Below, piece after piece: positions 45,339 to 53,732 of a stretch of 64,000 nt of DNA. How positions within the stretch are numbered: position 1 is the stretch's first letter; each line of letters opens with the position of its first letter. This DNA comes from Paracoccus tibetensis (GTDB lineage: Bacteria > Pseudomonadota > Alphaproteobacteria > Rhodobacterales > Rhodobacteraceae). The position numbers and the translations under genes are program-made. Location of the stretch: the NCBI RefSeq assembly GCF_900102505.1, contig NZ_FMVT01000009.1:62001-126000 (forward strand). Direction: 5' to 3'. The notes beneath the pieces were generated by a model, which had not been told where the DNA came from, made no database searches, and saw nothing but the letters and a program-made list of their open reading frames with translations.

Positions 45339-46586
45339 ATGGCACGGTCTGATCAACATAATTTCCCTCGCTTCGGCGGCGAGGGGTCCGGGCGCTCGCC
45401 GCGCCTCGCCAGCTGGGCGGTGGTCGGCATCTTCCTGTTCATGGCGTTCGGGGCCATCGCGGCAGCGCGCGACTTCCTCATGCCCGTCACCATGGCGCTG
45501 CTGCTGTTCTTCGTCTTCACCCCGCTGCGCCGCTTTGCGCGGCGCTATGGCGTGCCCGATGCGCTGACGGCGCTTGGTGTCACACTTGGCATCCTGTTCA
45601 GCGTCGCGGTGCTGGCCTACGCCGCCAGCGGCCCGATCAGCCGGGCGATGAACAACATGCCGCTGATCACCACGCAGCTCGAACAGAAGTTCGACGACCT
45701 GCAAGAATCGCTGCGCGACTTCCAGGACGCCGCCCGCCGCATCGACGAGGCGCAGCGCGTGGAGGCGCCCGCGACGCCCGGCGAGCAGACCATCCGCGTC
45801 GAGCAGGAAGGCGAATCGACTCTCCAGACCGTGATGAAGCTGACGCCGCTGCTGCTGGCGCAGGTTCTCTTCACGCTGGTGCTGCTGTTCTTCATGATGG
45901 CCTCGGGCGACCTGCTCTATCTCAAGATCGTGCAGAGCTTCGACCGGATGCGCGAGAAGCGCGCCGCTTATCTCGCCCTGCGAGAGATCGAGGATTCGCT
46001 TGGCAACTATCTCGGCGCGATCACGATCATCAATGCGGGGCTGGGGCTGGCCATCGGGCTGGCGATGTGGGCCTGGGGGATGCCGGCGCCGCTGCTGTTC
46101 GGGCTGGGCGCCTTCGTTTTGAACTTCATCCCCTATCTTGGCTCCATCACCGGGGTCGCGATCTCGGGTCTTGTTGCGATGATCGTGATGCCGGGCCTTT
46201 TCTGGCCGCTGATGGTGGCGCTGACCTATCTGGGCCTCACCTCGCTGGAGGGGCAGATCGTCACGCCCTATTTCGTCTCGCGCCGGCTGCAGATGAACAC
46301 GGTCGTCGTGTTCCTGGCCGTGGCGTTCTGGGCCTATCTTTGGTCGGTGATCGGGATGGTGATCGCGGTGCCGGTGCTGGTCGTGCTGCGCGTTCTGGCC
46401 GATCACGTTCCGGGATGGGAGCGGTTCGGCAACTTCCTCGCGGGCGAGGATCCCCCGGCGCTCGAGGACGATGACGAGGAGGAAGCGCGCGAGGTCGTCG
46501 AGACCGGCGCCGAAGCCGAGGATCACTCGGCCGCCGAGGCGGTGACGCGCCCCCTCGTGGAAGGGGACGCGCCAAGAAGTCAGTAA
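45339..46586 (+). CDS. AI-2E family transporter (PerM/TqsA-like)
   Basis: Encodes 415 aa with about eight membrane helices in the family pattern: two at the N-terminus, a soluble helical loop (about 95-165), and a C-terminal bundle with GMPAPLLFGLGAFVLNFIPYLGSITG and LEGQIVTPYFVSRRLQMNT. The last ~50 residues are an acidic cytosolic tail (EDDDEEEAREVVE). Members export autoinducer-2, other small molecules or Na+/H+. The ATG at 45339 behind a G-rich run is chosen; one at 45321 would add six residues. Confidence 0.9.
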   Translation: MARSDQHNFPRFGGEGSGRSPRLASWAVVGIFLFMAFGAIAAARDFLMPVTMALLLFFVFTPLRRFARRYGVPDALTALGVTLGILFSVAVLAYAASGPISRAMNNMPLITTQLEQKFDDLQESLRDFQDAARRIDEAQRVEAPATPGEQTIRVEQEGESTLQTVMKLTPLLLAQVLFTLVLLFFMMASGDLLYLKIVQSFDRMREKRAAYLALREIEDSLGNYLGAITIINAGLGLAIGLAMWAWGMPAPLLFGLGAFVLNFIPYLGSITGVAISGLVAMIVMPGLFWPLMVALTYLGLTSLEGQIVTPYFVSRRLQMNTVVVFLAVAFWAYLWSVIGMVIAVPVLVVLRVLADHVPGWERFGNFLAGEDPPALEDDDEEEAREVVETGAEAEDHSAAEAVTRPLVEGDAPRSQ

Positions 46587-46612
46587 AGGGACAGGCGCGA
46601 GCCGCCGCCGGA

Positions 46613-47011
46613 TCAGCCGGCTTGCAGCGAGCCGGCCACCTGGTTCACCGCCGCCTCGATCTGCTGGCACGTCGCCTCGACGCTGGTGCCTTGCGCTTCG
46701 GCCGCTTCTGCCAGCGTGATCTGCGTGTCGCCCACCGACACGGTACCCTCGGCCCCGGCCTGTTCGGCGCTGGCGCCGGCCGTCTCGTCGCCGGCCGGGA
46801 TCATCGCCAGCAGCTGGGTCTGCGCCTCGACGGCCTCGGCGCCGGTGTGGCCCTGGGTCTGGCAGAACTGGAGGATGCCCAGCTGGTTGCGCGCGGCCTC
46901 ATAGGTCGCGGCCGCGTCCAAGGTCGTCTCGCCCGGGGCATCGGCGGTCTGTGCGAAAGCGGCAGGTGCGGCGAGGCCCAGGGCAGCGGCGAATGCGAAT
47001 TTGCGGATCAT
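46613..47011 (-). CDS. Small secreted helical protein (annotated elsewhere as pore-forming ESAT-6 family)
   Basis: Encodes 132 aa. A signal peptide (1-20, ending AFAQ) precedes a helical protein with YEAARNQLGILQFCQTQGHTG and ATCQQIEAAVNQVAGSLQ, two Cys that could pair, and an Ala/Gly/Glu-rich middle. Similar Rhodobacteraceae proteins carry a pore-forming ESAT-6 label; this is from memory and the function is not established. The ATG at 47011 has an AGGAG site. No type VII secretion genes are present, and none would be expected in this lineage. Confidence 0.7.
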   Translation of the reverse strand: MIRKFAFAAALGLAAPAAFAQTADAPGETTLDAAATYEAARNQLGILQFCQTQGHTGAEAVEAQTQLLAMIPAGDETAGASAEQAGAEGTVSVGDTQITLAEAAEAQGTSVEATCQQIEAAVNQVAGSLQAG

Positions 47012-47321
47012 GTGAAGTCTCCTGTTCAGTTGCGGCGCCGTTCGGACGCTTGGGAAGGGTGCTAGCGGCCAATCGGTGCGGATGCCCGTCCAGATTGGCG
47101 GCAGGCCGCTTCCCGGCGGGACCATGCCGGAACAGGGCGATTTGGCCCCGGCGTTGTCGGCGAGTTCCGGCCGGACGCGCAGCATCAGCCTCACGCAGGA
47201 TCAACTTCGCACAAGCGCCGGTGAGCATGGCGCACCCGCGCGGCGCCGACATGAACTTGCGGCTCGGGCGGGGCGTTCAGTTTTCAATCCACCCATAGAA
47301 CCAAATACAAGGACGATCATC
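47012..47321. other. Divergent intergenic region between two secreted-protein genes
   Basis: 310 nt holding the 5' regions of both neighbours. I see no ORF, repeat or RNA that I can support. The A/T-richer stretch 47278-47316, just before the plus-strand gene, is the likely promoter zone, but no clear -35/-10 pair stands out. Confidence 0.4.
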
Positions 47322-47963
47322 ATGCTGACGAATCCCCTTAAGGCTGTCCTGATCGGCGGCAAGACCGCGGCACTGGCCGCGCTTCTGGCAACGACGGCGG
47401 CGGCGCAGACCGCTGTTCCGACTCCGGAAGGAAACGTCGTCGTCATCCCCGAAGCCGCGCTCGAGGCCGAGAGCCGCAGCGTGCTCGTCGAATCGGACTA
47501 TCCGGTGCTGACGAGCTTCGACAACGACCAGGTCATTGCCGAGACGCTGATCGGGCAAGGCTTCACCAATGTCGTGATCAACCGCACCGGCCCGATCCTG
47601 ACCATCACGGCCACGCGCGACGGCGTGCCGATCGAGCTGGTCTACAGCACCGCGAACGGGCGGCTGATGTCCGTCGACGGGGTCGAGTTCCGCCATCCCT
47701 CCGACGCGGCGGCGGCCTCCGAACCGGGGCGCGGCTCGACCGGCGCCTCGGATGCTGTCTCCGACGGCGCGGCCGACGATTCGGCCGATGACGCCGACGG
47801 CGCTGCAGCCGACGGCGATGCGGCGGACGGCGCAGGTGACAGCGACGGCGCCGACAGCGAAGCCGGCGACGCCGGCGAGGGCGGTGACGGCGGCAGCGAC
47901 GGCGGTGAGGGCGAAGGCGAAGGTGGTGAGGGCGAAGGCGAAGGTGGCGGAACGGACGGCTGA
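47322..47963 (+). CDS. Secreted protein with acidic Gly/Asp/Glu low-complexity tail
   Basis: Encodes 213 aa. A signal peptide (about 1-28, ending AAAQ) is followed by a compact domain (about 60-125, QVIAETLIGQGFTNVVINRT; LTITATRDGVPIELVYSTAN) that resembles PepSY-type folds. From about residue 130 the protein is almost wholly Ala, Asp, Gly, Glu and Ser, ending in a perfect 21-bp tandem repeat that encodes GEGEGEG twice. The tail is strongly acidic and probably disordered; cation binding is a guess. The ATG at 47322 has AAGGA upstream. Confidence 0.7.
   Translation: MLTNPLKAVLIGGKTAALAALLATTAAAQTAVPTPEGNVVVIPEAALEAESRSVLVESDYPVLTSFDNDQVIAETLIGQGFTNVVINRTGPILTITATRDGVPIELVYSTANGRLMSVDGVEFRHPSDAAAASEPGRGSTGASDAVSDGAADDSADDADGAAADGDAADGAGDSDGADSEAGDAGEGGDGGSDGGEGEGEGGEGEGEGGGTDG
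47904..47945 (+). repeat. Perfect 21-bp tandem duplication in a coding tail
   Basis: Two identical 21-bp units (47904-47924 and 47925-47945), in frame, each encoding GEGEGEG. Copy number could vary by slippage. Confidence 0.85.
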
Positions 47964-47979
47964 TCCGGTCCGAGGCTCC

Positions 47980-48951
47980 TCAGCGGCCGCCCTCGGGCGG
48001 CCGCGACGCCTGCGGCAGGCGCCGCGCGCGCAGGCGGCCCGCTGCGGCGGCCGAAAGCAGCGCCGCCGTGCCCGCACGAGTTTGGCGGTAGAGCCCCGTC
48101 TTCAGGATCAGCCTGACGGCCTCGGCGCCTGACATGTCGATCAGCGGCCGGACGGCATGAAGCAGGTCCCGGCCCTCCTTGGTCAGCAGATGCTCCGCCC
48201 CGGCAAGCGCATCCAGGTTCGACGCCATCCAGTCACCGAACTCGCCCTGCGCCAGCCGCCGCGCGCGCAGCGCAAGAGCGCCGAGCGTGTCGTTCCGCCC
48301 GACCTCGCTGCGCGGGTGCTGGCGATAGAGCAGCGCGGGCTGCGGGTCGTGCACCAGCCGAGCGCCCGCCGCCGCCATCAGCTGATAGGCCCACCAGTCA
48401 TGGGCCGGAATTTGCGCCGCCTCTGCAGCGGCCGCGCCCTCCTTCAGCAGGCGGGCCGCGGCGGGATTGAAGACCGAGGTGTTCCCTGCCATCAGCGCCT
48501 GAACCAGCGCGTTTCGTAGCCCGAAGGGCCGGTGAAACAGCCGTGATCCCGTCAGGGGACAGAGGTTCTCATCGGTGATGATGGTGCGGGCGGCGTAGTG
48601 GGCCGGCTGCGCGCCGGAAACCACGTCCAGCGCCCGCGACAGCTTGCCCGGCAGCCAGAGATCGTCCTGATCGCTGAAGGCCAGCGCCGCCCCCTCGGGC
48701 GCGCGCGCCAGAAGCGACAGGAAGTTCGGCGTCGCCCCCTTGCGGGGACCATCGACCAGCGCCACGCGGCCCGAGGGGAAGCGCGCCGCGAAATCGCGCA
48801 CGATGTCGCGCGTGCCATCGGTGGAGCCATCGTCCGAGACGATCAGCGACCAGTCGCGGTGGGTCTGCACGGCAATGCTGTCCAGCTGCGCGCCGATATG
48901 CGCCGCGCCTTGGTAGCTGGCCAGCAGGATCACGACATGGCGGTCCTTCAC
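47980..48951 (-). CDS. Family 2 glycosyltransferase
   Basis: Encodes 323 aa. The GT-A core shows VVILLASYQGAAHIGAQLDS, LIVSDDGSTDGTRDIV (nucleotide-sugar site) and the DXD-type AFSDQDDLW, followed by a C-terminal helical region. It transfers a sugar (rhamnosyl- or similar type); acceptor unknown. It is the last gene of the fliL-flgH minus-strand run, 76 nt downstream of fliL, so flagellar or surface glycosylation is possible. GTG 48951 is chosen as start; an earlier GTG at 49035 overlaps fliL. Confidence 0.85.
   Translation of the reverse strand: MKDRHVVILLASYQGAAHIGAQLDSIAVQTHRDWSLIVSDDGSTDGTRDIVRDFAARFPSGRVALVDGPRKGATPNFLSLLARAPEGAALAFSDQDDLWLPGKLSRALDVVSGAQPAHYAARTIITDENLCPLTGSRLFHRPFGLRNALVQALMAGNTSVFNPAAARLLKEGAAAAEAAQIPAHDWWAYQLMAAAGARLVHDPQPALLYRQHPRSEVGRNDTLGALALRARRLAQGEFGDWMASNLDALAGAEHLLTKEGRDLLHAVRPLIDMSGAEAVRLILKTGLYRQTRAGTAALLSAAAAGRLRARRLPQASRPPEGGR
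47983..48004. terminator. Hairpin between convergent genes at 47.98 kb
   Basis: GCGGCCGCCC (47983-47992) and GGGCGGCCGC (47995-48004) are perfect 10-nt arms around TC. The repeat overlaps the last codons of the glycosyltransferase gene and is 20 nt after the acidic-tail gene. Confidence 0.45.
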
Positions 48952-49027
48952 GTCATCATCCGTTCCTGCTGCGCCCGGTCTGCCGGCGCTTGTGGCGCGG
49001 TGAGGGGCCGGGCGCAAGCCTGCCCGG

Positions 49028-49639
49028 TCAGCCACCCTGCCGGACGATGTCCTCGATCAGCACGGCGTGGATGGTGATGTCGGTGCTGGCCCGCGCCGCC
49101 TGCAGAAGGTCTTCCCGGATGCGCTGCAGGTTGCGGTCGACCGTGTAGTTGCCGTCGAAGCCGCCCGTATTGGCGTGGATCAGCAGCTGCCGCAGCAGCG
49201 CGTCCCGCAGCCGGTGCTCCTGTCCCTCCAAGGCACTGAGGCTTGCCGCGTCGGTCTCGAGGACGAGCGTGATGATCATCATCGCGCCCATGTCGCCGTT
49301 GCGCGCCAGCGGGACGAAGAACTGGCCGGGGAAGGTGAACCAGCCGGGACCGGTCTTCTCGCCCCCGTGCCCGTCATCCTTGCCCCCCTTGCCATGACCG
49401 TCGTCCTTGGCCGCAGCGCCGTGCCCGTCGTCCTTGGCGGGCGCGGCATGGTCATCCTTGGCCGCGGCGTGATCGTCGGCCGCCTCCTCCTTGGCGGGCG
49501 CGCCATGTCCGTCATCGGCCGCCGCAGCGGCATGCGCGTCGCCCTCGTCGGGTTTTGCGGGCTGCATCGCGGTGCCGGCAGCGATCCCGCCGATCAGCGC
49601 GAGCACGGGAAGCAGAAGAGGCAGGATCTTGCGGATCAT
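49028..49639 (-). CDS. fliL: Flagellar basal-body-associated protein FliL, His/Asp-rich linker variant
   Basis: Encodes 203 aa. One N-terminal membrane helix (about 6-24) is followed by an unusual linker (31-95) made of repeated K/A-D-D-G-H-G units with seven His. The periplasmic FliL domain (about 97-203) shows FVPLARNGDMGAMMIITLVLETD and IREDLLQAARASTDI. FliL surrounds the stator and tunes motor output. It is the penultimate gene of the flgB-to-glycosyltransferase run and starts 10 nt after flgH. Confidence 0.85.
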   Translation of the reverse strand: MIRKILPLLLPVLALIGGIAAGTAMQPAKPDEGDAHAAAAADDGHGAPAKEEAADDHAAAKDDHAAPAKDDGHGAAAKDDGHGKGGKDDGHGGEKTGPGWFTFPGQFFVPLARNGDMGAMMIITLVLETDAASLSALEGQEHRLRDALLRQLLIHANTGGFDGNYTVDRNLQRIREDLLQAARASTDITIHAVLIEDIVRQGG

Positions 49640-49648
49640 GGGCTTACC

Positions 49649-50374
49649 TCAGTAGGGCAGGAGAATGTCGGCGATCTGCTGCCCGTAGCGGGGCTGCTGC
49701 ACGTCGGTGATCTGGCCGCGGCCGCCATAGGAGATGCGGGCGCCGGCGATGCGGTCATAGGCGATCTCGTTGTTGCGGTCGATGTCGCCCGGGCGCACGA
49801 AGCCGCTGACGGTCAGCTCGCGCAGCTCGTTGTTCACGCGCACCTCCTGCGTGCCCTGGATGTGCAGCGTGCCGTTCGGCAGGCGGTCGATCACCGTTGC
49901 CGCCACGCGCAGGGTCAGCTTGTCCCGGCGCGAGATGTTGCCGCTGCCCTTGTAGCTGGAGCTGGCCGAGGCATCCGCCAGATCCTCGAAGCTGGCGCCG
50001 TCCGGCAGCTCGCCCGCCAGGCGCTGCGGGATGCCCATCAGCTGGGGGATGCTGGCGCGCTCGCGCGCGGCGCGGCTGCGGCCCGAGCTGTTGCTGATTT
50101 CGGCGCGGTCGTCGATCTCGATCGCGACGGTCAGGATGTCGCCGCGAATGGCCGCGCGCCGGTCGCTGATCAGCGACGACTGCGTGCCGGCCCAGAGCGA
50201 GGCCGAGGCTTCCGGGCGTCCCGAATCGACGGGCAGGTCCAGCGGCGGGTTGATCATCGCCTGGAATTCCTCGGTCTGGCGGGGCGAGGTCAGCTCGGGC
50301 GGGCGGCCCAGATGCGCCGTGCGGGCGCAGCCGGCAAGGGCCAGCGCGAGGCAGAGAAGATGGGCGTGTTTCAT
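49649..50374 (-). CDS. flgH: Flagellar L-ring protein FlgH
   Basis: Encodes 241 aa. The lipobox LALAGC marks the outer-membrane lipoprotein that forms the L-ring. Typical blocks are SLISDRRAAIRGDILTVAIEIDD, RRDKLTLRVAATVIDRLPNGTLHIQGTQEVRVNNE and VSGFVRPGDIDRNNEIAYDRIAGARISYGG. It lies 18 nt after flgA; its ring partner flgI is at the far left of the window. Confidence 0.95.
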   Translation of the reverse strand: MKHAHLLCLALALAGCARTAHLGRPPELTSPRQTEEFQAMINPPLDLPVDSGRPEASASLWAGTQSSLISDRRAAIRGDILTVAIEIDDRAEISNSSGRSRAARERASIPQLMGIPQRLAGELPDGASFEDLADASASSSYKGSGNISRRDKLTLRVAATVIDRLPNGTLHIQGTQEVRVNNELRELTVSGFVRPGDIDRNNEIAYDRIAGARISYGGRGQITDVQQPRYGQQIADILLPY

Positions 50375-50392
50375 GTCGGTCCCTGGCTTGTC

Positions 50393-50809
50393 CTACTGGG
50401 CCACGATCGCGGTCCCGTCCGACATGACGCGGGCGGTGACGGCGGTGCGCGAGGCCATGTTCATCACGCGGATCGTGTCGCCGGCGGCGGCATCGTCCAG
50501 CGCCCGCCCCTCGGTCTCGATCCGCAGCGCCCCGTGCTGGAAGACGAGGCGCAGCATCTGGTTGCGGTTCACGAGGCGCGGCGGCTGCAGCATCGAGGCA
50601 TGCAGCGGGCGGCCCTCGTAGATGGTGATCCGGGTCTGCATGCCGATCGCGGCCGAGGGATCGGAGAGGCCCGCCCGGCCGCCATCGACCGCGCGCAGAT
50701 CGCCCGCGGTGATGACCGTGCCGGCCGGCAGGGTCCGCGCCGCCGCCAGCACCGCGGCCTCGCCGAGCGCGGGACAGAGGGCCAGCGCCAAAACCAGCAG
50801 CGCCCGCAT
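50393..50809 (-). CDS. flgA: P-ring assembly chaperone FlgA
   Basis: Encodes 138 aa with a signal peptide (about 1-18). The SAF domain is visible as AARTLPAGTVITAGDLRAV, and the tail as LVFQHGALRIETEGRALDDAAAGDTIRVMNMASRTAVTARV. It is short compared with enteric FlgA (~220 aa) but normal for this order. It escorts FlgI to the rod. Its start overlaps the flgG stop by one base. Confidence 0.93.
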   Translation of the reverse strand: MRALLVLALALCPALGEAAVLAAARTLPAGTVITAGDLRAVDGGRAGLSDPSAAIGMQTRITIYEGRPLHASMLQPPRLVNRNQMLRLVFQHGALRIETEGRALDDAAAGDTIRVMNMASRTAVTARVMSDGTAIVAQ

Positions 50810-51594
50810 CAGCGCACCTGCGTCGTCGCGCCGAGCATCTGGTCGGCGGCGGTGATGACCTTGGCGTTCAGCTCGTAGCCGCGCTGTGCCTTGATCAGCT
50901 CGGTGATCTCGCGAACCGCGTCGACCGAGCTTTCCTCCAGATAGCCCTGTCGCAGCGTGCCGAGCCCGTCCTGTCCAGGGCCCGCCACCTGCGGCGCGCC
51001 GGAGGCCGCGGTCTCGATGTAGAGGTTCGAGCCGATGGCCTCGAGCCCCTTCTCGTTCGAGAAGCTGGCCAGCGTGAACTGGCCCAGAAGCTCGGGCTCG
51101 ACTCGGTCGGCGAAATAGGCGTAGACCTCGCCGCCCGCGTTGATCGCGATCGAGCGGGCGTCGTCCGGGATCGTGATCTCGGGCACGACCGGGTAGCCGT
51201 CCGAGGTCACCACCATCCCCTCGGCCGAGCGCTTCAGCCCGCCGTCGCGGGTGTAGCCCGAGAGGCCGGAGGGCAGCGTCACCTCGAGATAGCCGTCGCC
51301 GTCGATGGCGAGGTCGAGATCGCCGCCGGTCTGGCTCAGCGCGCCCTGCTGCAGGTTCACGCTGACGGCCGTCGGCCGCACGCCGAGACCCAGCTGCACG
51401 CCGGCGGGCAGCACGGTGCCGTCGGCCGCGGTCACCGTGCCCGGGCGCGCGGCCTGCTGGTAGTGGAGATCCGCGAATTCGGCGCGGCGGGCGTTGTAGC
51501 CGGTCGTCGACATGTTGGCGAGGTTGTTCGAGATGACCTCGACCCGGGTCTGCTGGGCGCTCATGCCGGTTGCGGCGATCTGCAGGGCTCTCAT
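50809..51594 (-). CDS. flgG: Flagellar distal rod protein FlgG
   Basis: Encodes 261 aa, the normal length. The N-terminal rod signature MRALQIAATGMSAQQTRVEV continues into NNLANMSTTGYNA, with the C-terminal YLEESSVDAVREITELIKAQRGYELN and VITAADQML. It is exported by the flagellar type III machine and polymerises beneath the P and L rings. It starts 8 nt after flgF. Confidence 0.97.
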   Translation of the reverse strand: MRALQIAATGMSAQQTRVEVISNNLANMSTTGYNARRAEFADLHYQQAARPGTVTAADGTVLPAGVQLGLGVRPTAVSVNLQQGALSQTGGDLDLAIDGDGYLEVTLPSGLSGYTRDGGLKRSAEGMVVTSDGYPVVPEITIPDDARSIAINAGGEVYAYFADRVEPELLGQFTLASFSNEKGLEAIGSNLYIETAASGAPQVAGPGQDGLGTLRQGYLEESSVDAVREITELIKAQRGYELNAKVITAADQMLGATTQVR

Positions 51595-51602
51595 GGGATG
51601 TC

Positions 51603-52319
51603 CTATCGGGTCATGGCGGCAAGGGCGCCGCGGATGCGCTGGTCCTCGCGGTCGAGGAAGCTGGCGCCCAGCTCATAGGCGCGCTGCACCTCGATCATGC
51701 GGGTGATCTCGAAGATCGGATCGACGTTCGAATCCTCCAGGAAGCCCTGGCGGATGCTGGCTTGCTCGACCGGCTCGGGCGCGCCCTCGAAGGCAAAGAG
51801 CGTGCCGCCCTGGCGGGTCGGGGTGGTGCCCTCGGGGGCGTTGAAGATGCCGATGCGGCCGAAGGGCACGCCGTTGGCCGAGAGCGTGCCATCCGGTGCG
51901 ACCGCGACGGCACTTGCCCCGGCGGGAACGATGATCGGCGCCTCGCCCTCGTCCAGAAGGCGATGACCGTCCGCGTTCATCAGCTCGCCCTCGCCCGAGG
52001 GGGTGAAGGCGCCGGCGCGGGTCAGGCGGTTCCCCTCGGGCGTCTGCACGAGGAAGAACCCCTCGCCCTCGATGGCCAGATCGAAGCGGTTGTTCGTCTG
52101 CGTCAGCCCGCCCTGTCCCAGATCCAGAAGCCGCCCGCGCGCATGGGCCATCGAGAGCGTGTCGCCCGAACGATCCAGCGAGGCCAGGTGCTCGGCGAAG
52201 ATGACGCCCTCGCGCCGGTAGCCGGGCGTGCTGGCATTGGCGATGTTGTTGGCCACCACGCGCATCTCGCGCATGAGGCCGGACTGCCGGGTGAGGCTGG
52301 CATAGATCGCGTTGTCCAT
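51603..52319 (-). CDS. flgF: Flagellar proximal rod protein FlgF
   Basis: Encodes 238 aa. N-terminal MDNAIYASLTRQSGLMREM then NNIANASTPGYRREGVIF, central DLAIEGEGFFLVQTPEGNRLTRAGAF, and C-terminal GFLEDSNVDPIFEITRMIEVQRAYE. It is a rod subunit closely related to FlgG. It starts 3 nt after fliQ. Confidence 0.96.
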   Translation of the reverse strand: MDNAIYASLTRQSGLMREMRVVANNIANASTPGYRREGVIFAEHLASLDRSGDTLSMAHARGRLLDLGQGGLTQTNNRFDLAIEGEGFFLVQTPEGNRLTRAGAFTPSGEGELMNADGHRLLDEGEAPIIVPAGASAVAVAPDGTLSANGVPFGRIGIFNAPEGTTPTRQGGTLFAFEGAPEPVEQASIRQGFLEDSNVDPIFEITRMIEVQRAYELGASFLDREDQRIRGALAAMTR

Positions 52320-52322
52320 GGC

Positions 52323-52589
52323 TCAGCTTCCCGCAATCATCGGGATGATCTGCCCGAGGTAGAAGTCGGACAGGGCCGTGGTCATGAAGCTCATGGTGAC
52401 CCAGAAGACCAGCAGCATCAGGCCCACCTTCGGCACGAAGGTCAGCGTCATCTCCTGCACCGAGGTCAGCGCCTGGAAGAGGCCGATGATCACACCGGCC
52501 ACCAGCGCCACGCCCAGAAGCGGGGCCGAGATGCGCACCGAGATCAGCAGCGCCTGGCGCAGCATGTCGAAGAGGACGGTCTCGGTCAT
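52323..52589 (-). CDS. fliQ: Flagellar export gate protein FliQ
   Basis: Encodes 88 aa with two membrane helices (about 15-40 and 50-75). The family signature PLLGVALVAGVIIGLFQALTSVQEMTLTFVPK is intact. It is a core subunit of the FliPQR export channel; fliP and fliR are not in the window. The small gene is placed between fliE and flgF, as in other Rhodobacteraceae. Confidence 0.96.
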   Translation of the reverse strand: MTETVLFDMLRQALLISVRISAPLLGVALVAGVIIGLFQALTSVQEMTLTFVPKVGLMLLVFWVTMSFMTTALSDFYLGQIIPMIAGS

Positions 52590-52592
52590 GGC

Positions 52593-52880
52593 TCAGACCG
52601 GCATCCGCAGGATTTCCTGGTAGGCCTCGACCACGCGGTCGCGGATGGCGACGACGGTGTCCATCGCCAGCTCGGCCTCGGCCAGGGTCTGGACCAGCTG
52701 GTGCGTCGGCACCTGGCCGGTCATCGCGCCGGTCGAGACCTCGTCGACCTGCGCCATCTGGCGCGCGAAATCCTCGGCGGCACTGCCGAGGCGCTGCATG
52801 GCGCCCTGGCCATCGCCCGAGGGCGCGACGGCCGCGCGGGCCGTGGTGTAGTTGCTTGCGGCGGCGATATTGTTCAGCAT
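52593..52880 (-). CDS. fliE: Flagellar MS-ring/rod adaptor FliE
   Basis: Encodes 95 aa. The C-terminal two thirds carry the FliE signature DFARQMAQVDEVSTGAM, HQLVQTLAEAELAMDTVVAIRDRVVEAYQEILRMPV. It joins the MS ring to the proximal rod. It starts 9 nt after flgC and ends 3 nt before fliQ. Confidence 0.95.
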   Translation of the reverse strand: MLNNIAAASNYTTARAAVAPSGDGQGAMQRLGSAAEDFARQMAQVDEVSTGAMTGQVPTHQLVQTLAEAELAMDTVVAIRDRVVEAYQEILRMPV

Positions 52881-52889
52881 CGGGACCCC

Positions 52890-53282
52890 TTAGCGGCGGA
52901 GGATTTCAAGAAGCGACGCACCCATCTGGCGCGTCTGCTCGAACATGCGGAGATTGGCCTCATAGCTGCGACCGGCCTCGCGGCTGTCGGCCAGCTCGAT
53001 CATCAGCTCGACATTCGAGCCGGCGTAGTAGCCCTCGGCATTGGCCATCGGGTGGGCCGGGTCGTAGATCTGCGGCAGCGGCGTCTGGTCCAGCCGCATC
53101 CGGCCGGCCTCGACCTCGCCGGTGGGGCGGCCGAAGCGGACCGCCTCCTCGAAGGTTACCAGCTTGCGCCGGTAGCCGGGCGTGTCGACGTTCGCCATGT
53201 TCTCGGCGGTGTGGCGCAGGCGCTCGCTTTGCGCGCGCATGCCCGAGGCGGCAAGGCGCAGGGCGGAAATCGGTTCGCTCAT
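52890..53282 (-). CDS. flgC: Flagellar proximal rod protein FlgC
   Basis: Encodes 130 aa. N-terminal ALRLAASGMRAQSERLRHTAENMANVDTPGYRRK and C-terminal VELMIELADSREAGRSYEANLRMFEQTRQM are the rod-protein helices that form the axial coiled coil. It starts 11 nt after flgB. Confidence 0.96.
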   Translation of the reverse strand: MSEPISALRLAASGMRAQSERLRHTAENMANVDTPGYRRKLVTFEEAVRFGRPTGEVEAGRMRLDQTPLPQIYDPAHPMANAEGYYAGSNVELMIELADSREAGRSYEANLRMFEQTRQMGASLLEILRR

Positions 53283-53293
53283 CGTCCCCTCCC

Positions 53294-53680
53294 TCAGCGC
53301 CGGCCGATGCTGGCGCGCATGAGCGTCAGCGCCGAGCGGTAGATCCCGATCGACAGGTCGTGCTGGCGCTTGACCTCGGCGGCGCGGACCATCTCGGTCT
53401 CGAGCGAGACGGTGTTGCCGTTCGGCGAGGCTTGCGCCTCGTCGGTCGTCAGGGCGGCCGGGCGCAGCTGGCCCTCATAGGGGATGTGGCGCGCGTTGCT
53501 GGTGCGCAGGGCCGGTGTCTCGACGCCGCGGCGATAGCTGTCCTCGAACCGGGCAAGGTCCTGCGCGCGATAGCCCGGCGTGTCGGCATTGGCGATGTTG
53601 CGCGCCACGGCGACCTGCCGCTGCGCCACGTGGTGGCCCATGGCGCGGGCCATCCGCATCATTTCGATTCTCTCAAACAT
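53294..53680 (-). CDS. flgB: Flagellar proximal rod protein FlgB
   Basis: Encodes 128 aa. The rod motif RNIANADTPGYRAQDLARFE lies at 30-50, and the C-terminal helix holds VSLETEMVRAAEVKRQHDLSIGIYRSALTLMRASIGR. ATG 53680 follows AGGAG with 7-nt spacing and gives MFERIEMMRMARAM; an in-frame upstream ATG (53695) has no site. It is the first gene of the minus-strand flagellar operon and diverges from fliI. Confidence 0.95.
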   Translation of the reverse strand: MFERIEMMRMARAMGHHVAQRQVAVARNIANADTPGYRAQDLARFEDSYRRGVETPALRTSNARHIPYEGQLRPAALTTDEAQASPNGNTVSLETEMVRAAEVKRQHDLSIGIYRSALTLMRASIGRR

Positions 53681-53710
53681 GAGGCTTCTCCTCATTCACG
53701 ATAAACCCGG

Positions 53711-53732
53711 TCTTAACCCCGATTGGTTTAGA
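53711..53732. promoter_or_regulatory. Dyad in the flgB/fliI divergent promoter
   Basis: TCTTAACC (53711-53718) and GGTTTAGA (53725-53732) are inverted repeats with one mismatch and a 6-bp spacer, placed midway in the 96-bp divergent region. The TTAACC half resembles the CtrA box of alphaproteobacteria, which drives flagellar genes in several relatives. Inferred. Confidence 0.4.

Noticed and set aside
46613..47011. ESAT-6-like gene as part of a type VII secretion system
   Set aside because: It has a Sec signal peptide and no T7SS partners; the name is only a database label.
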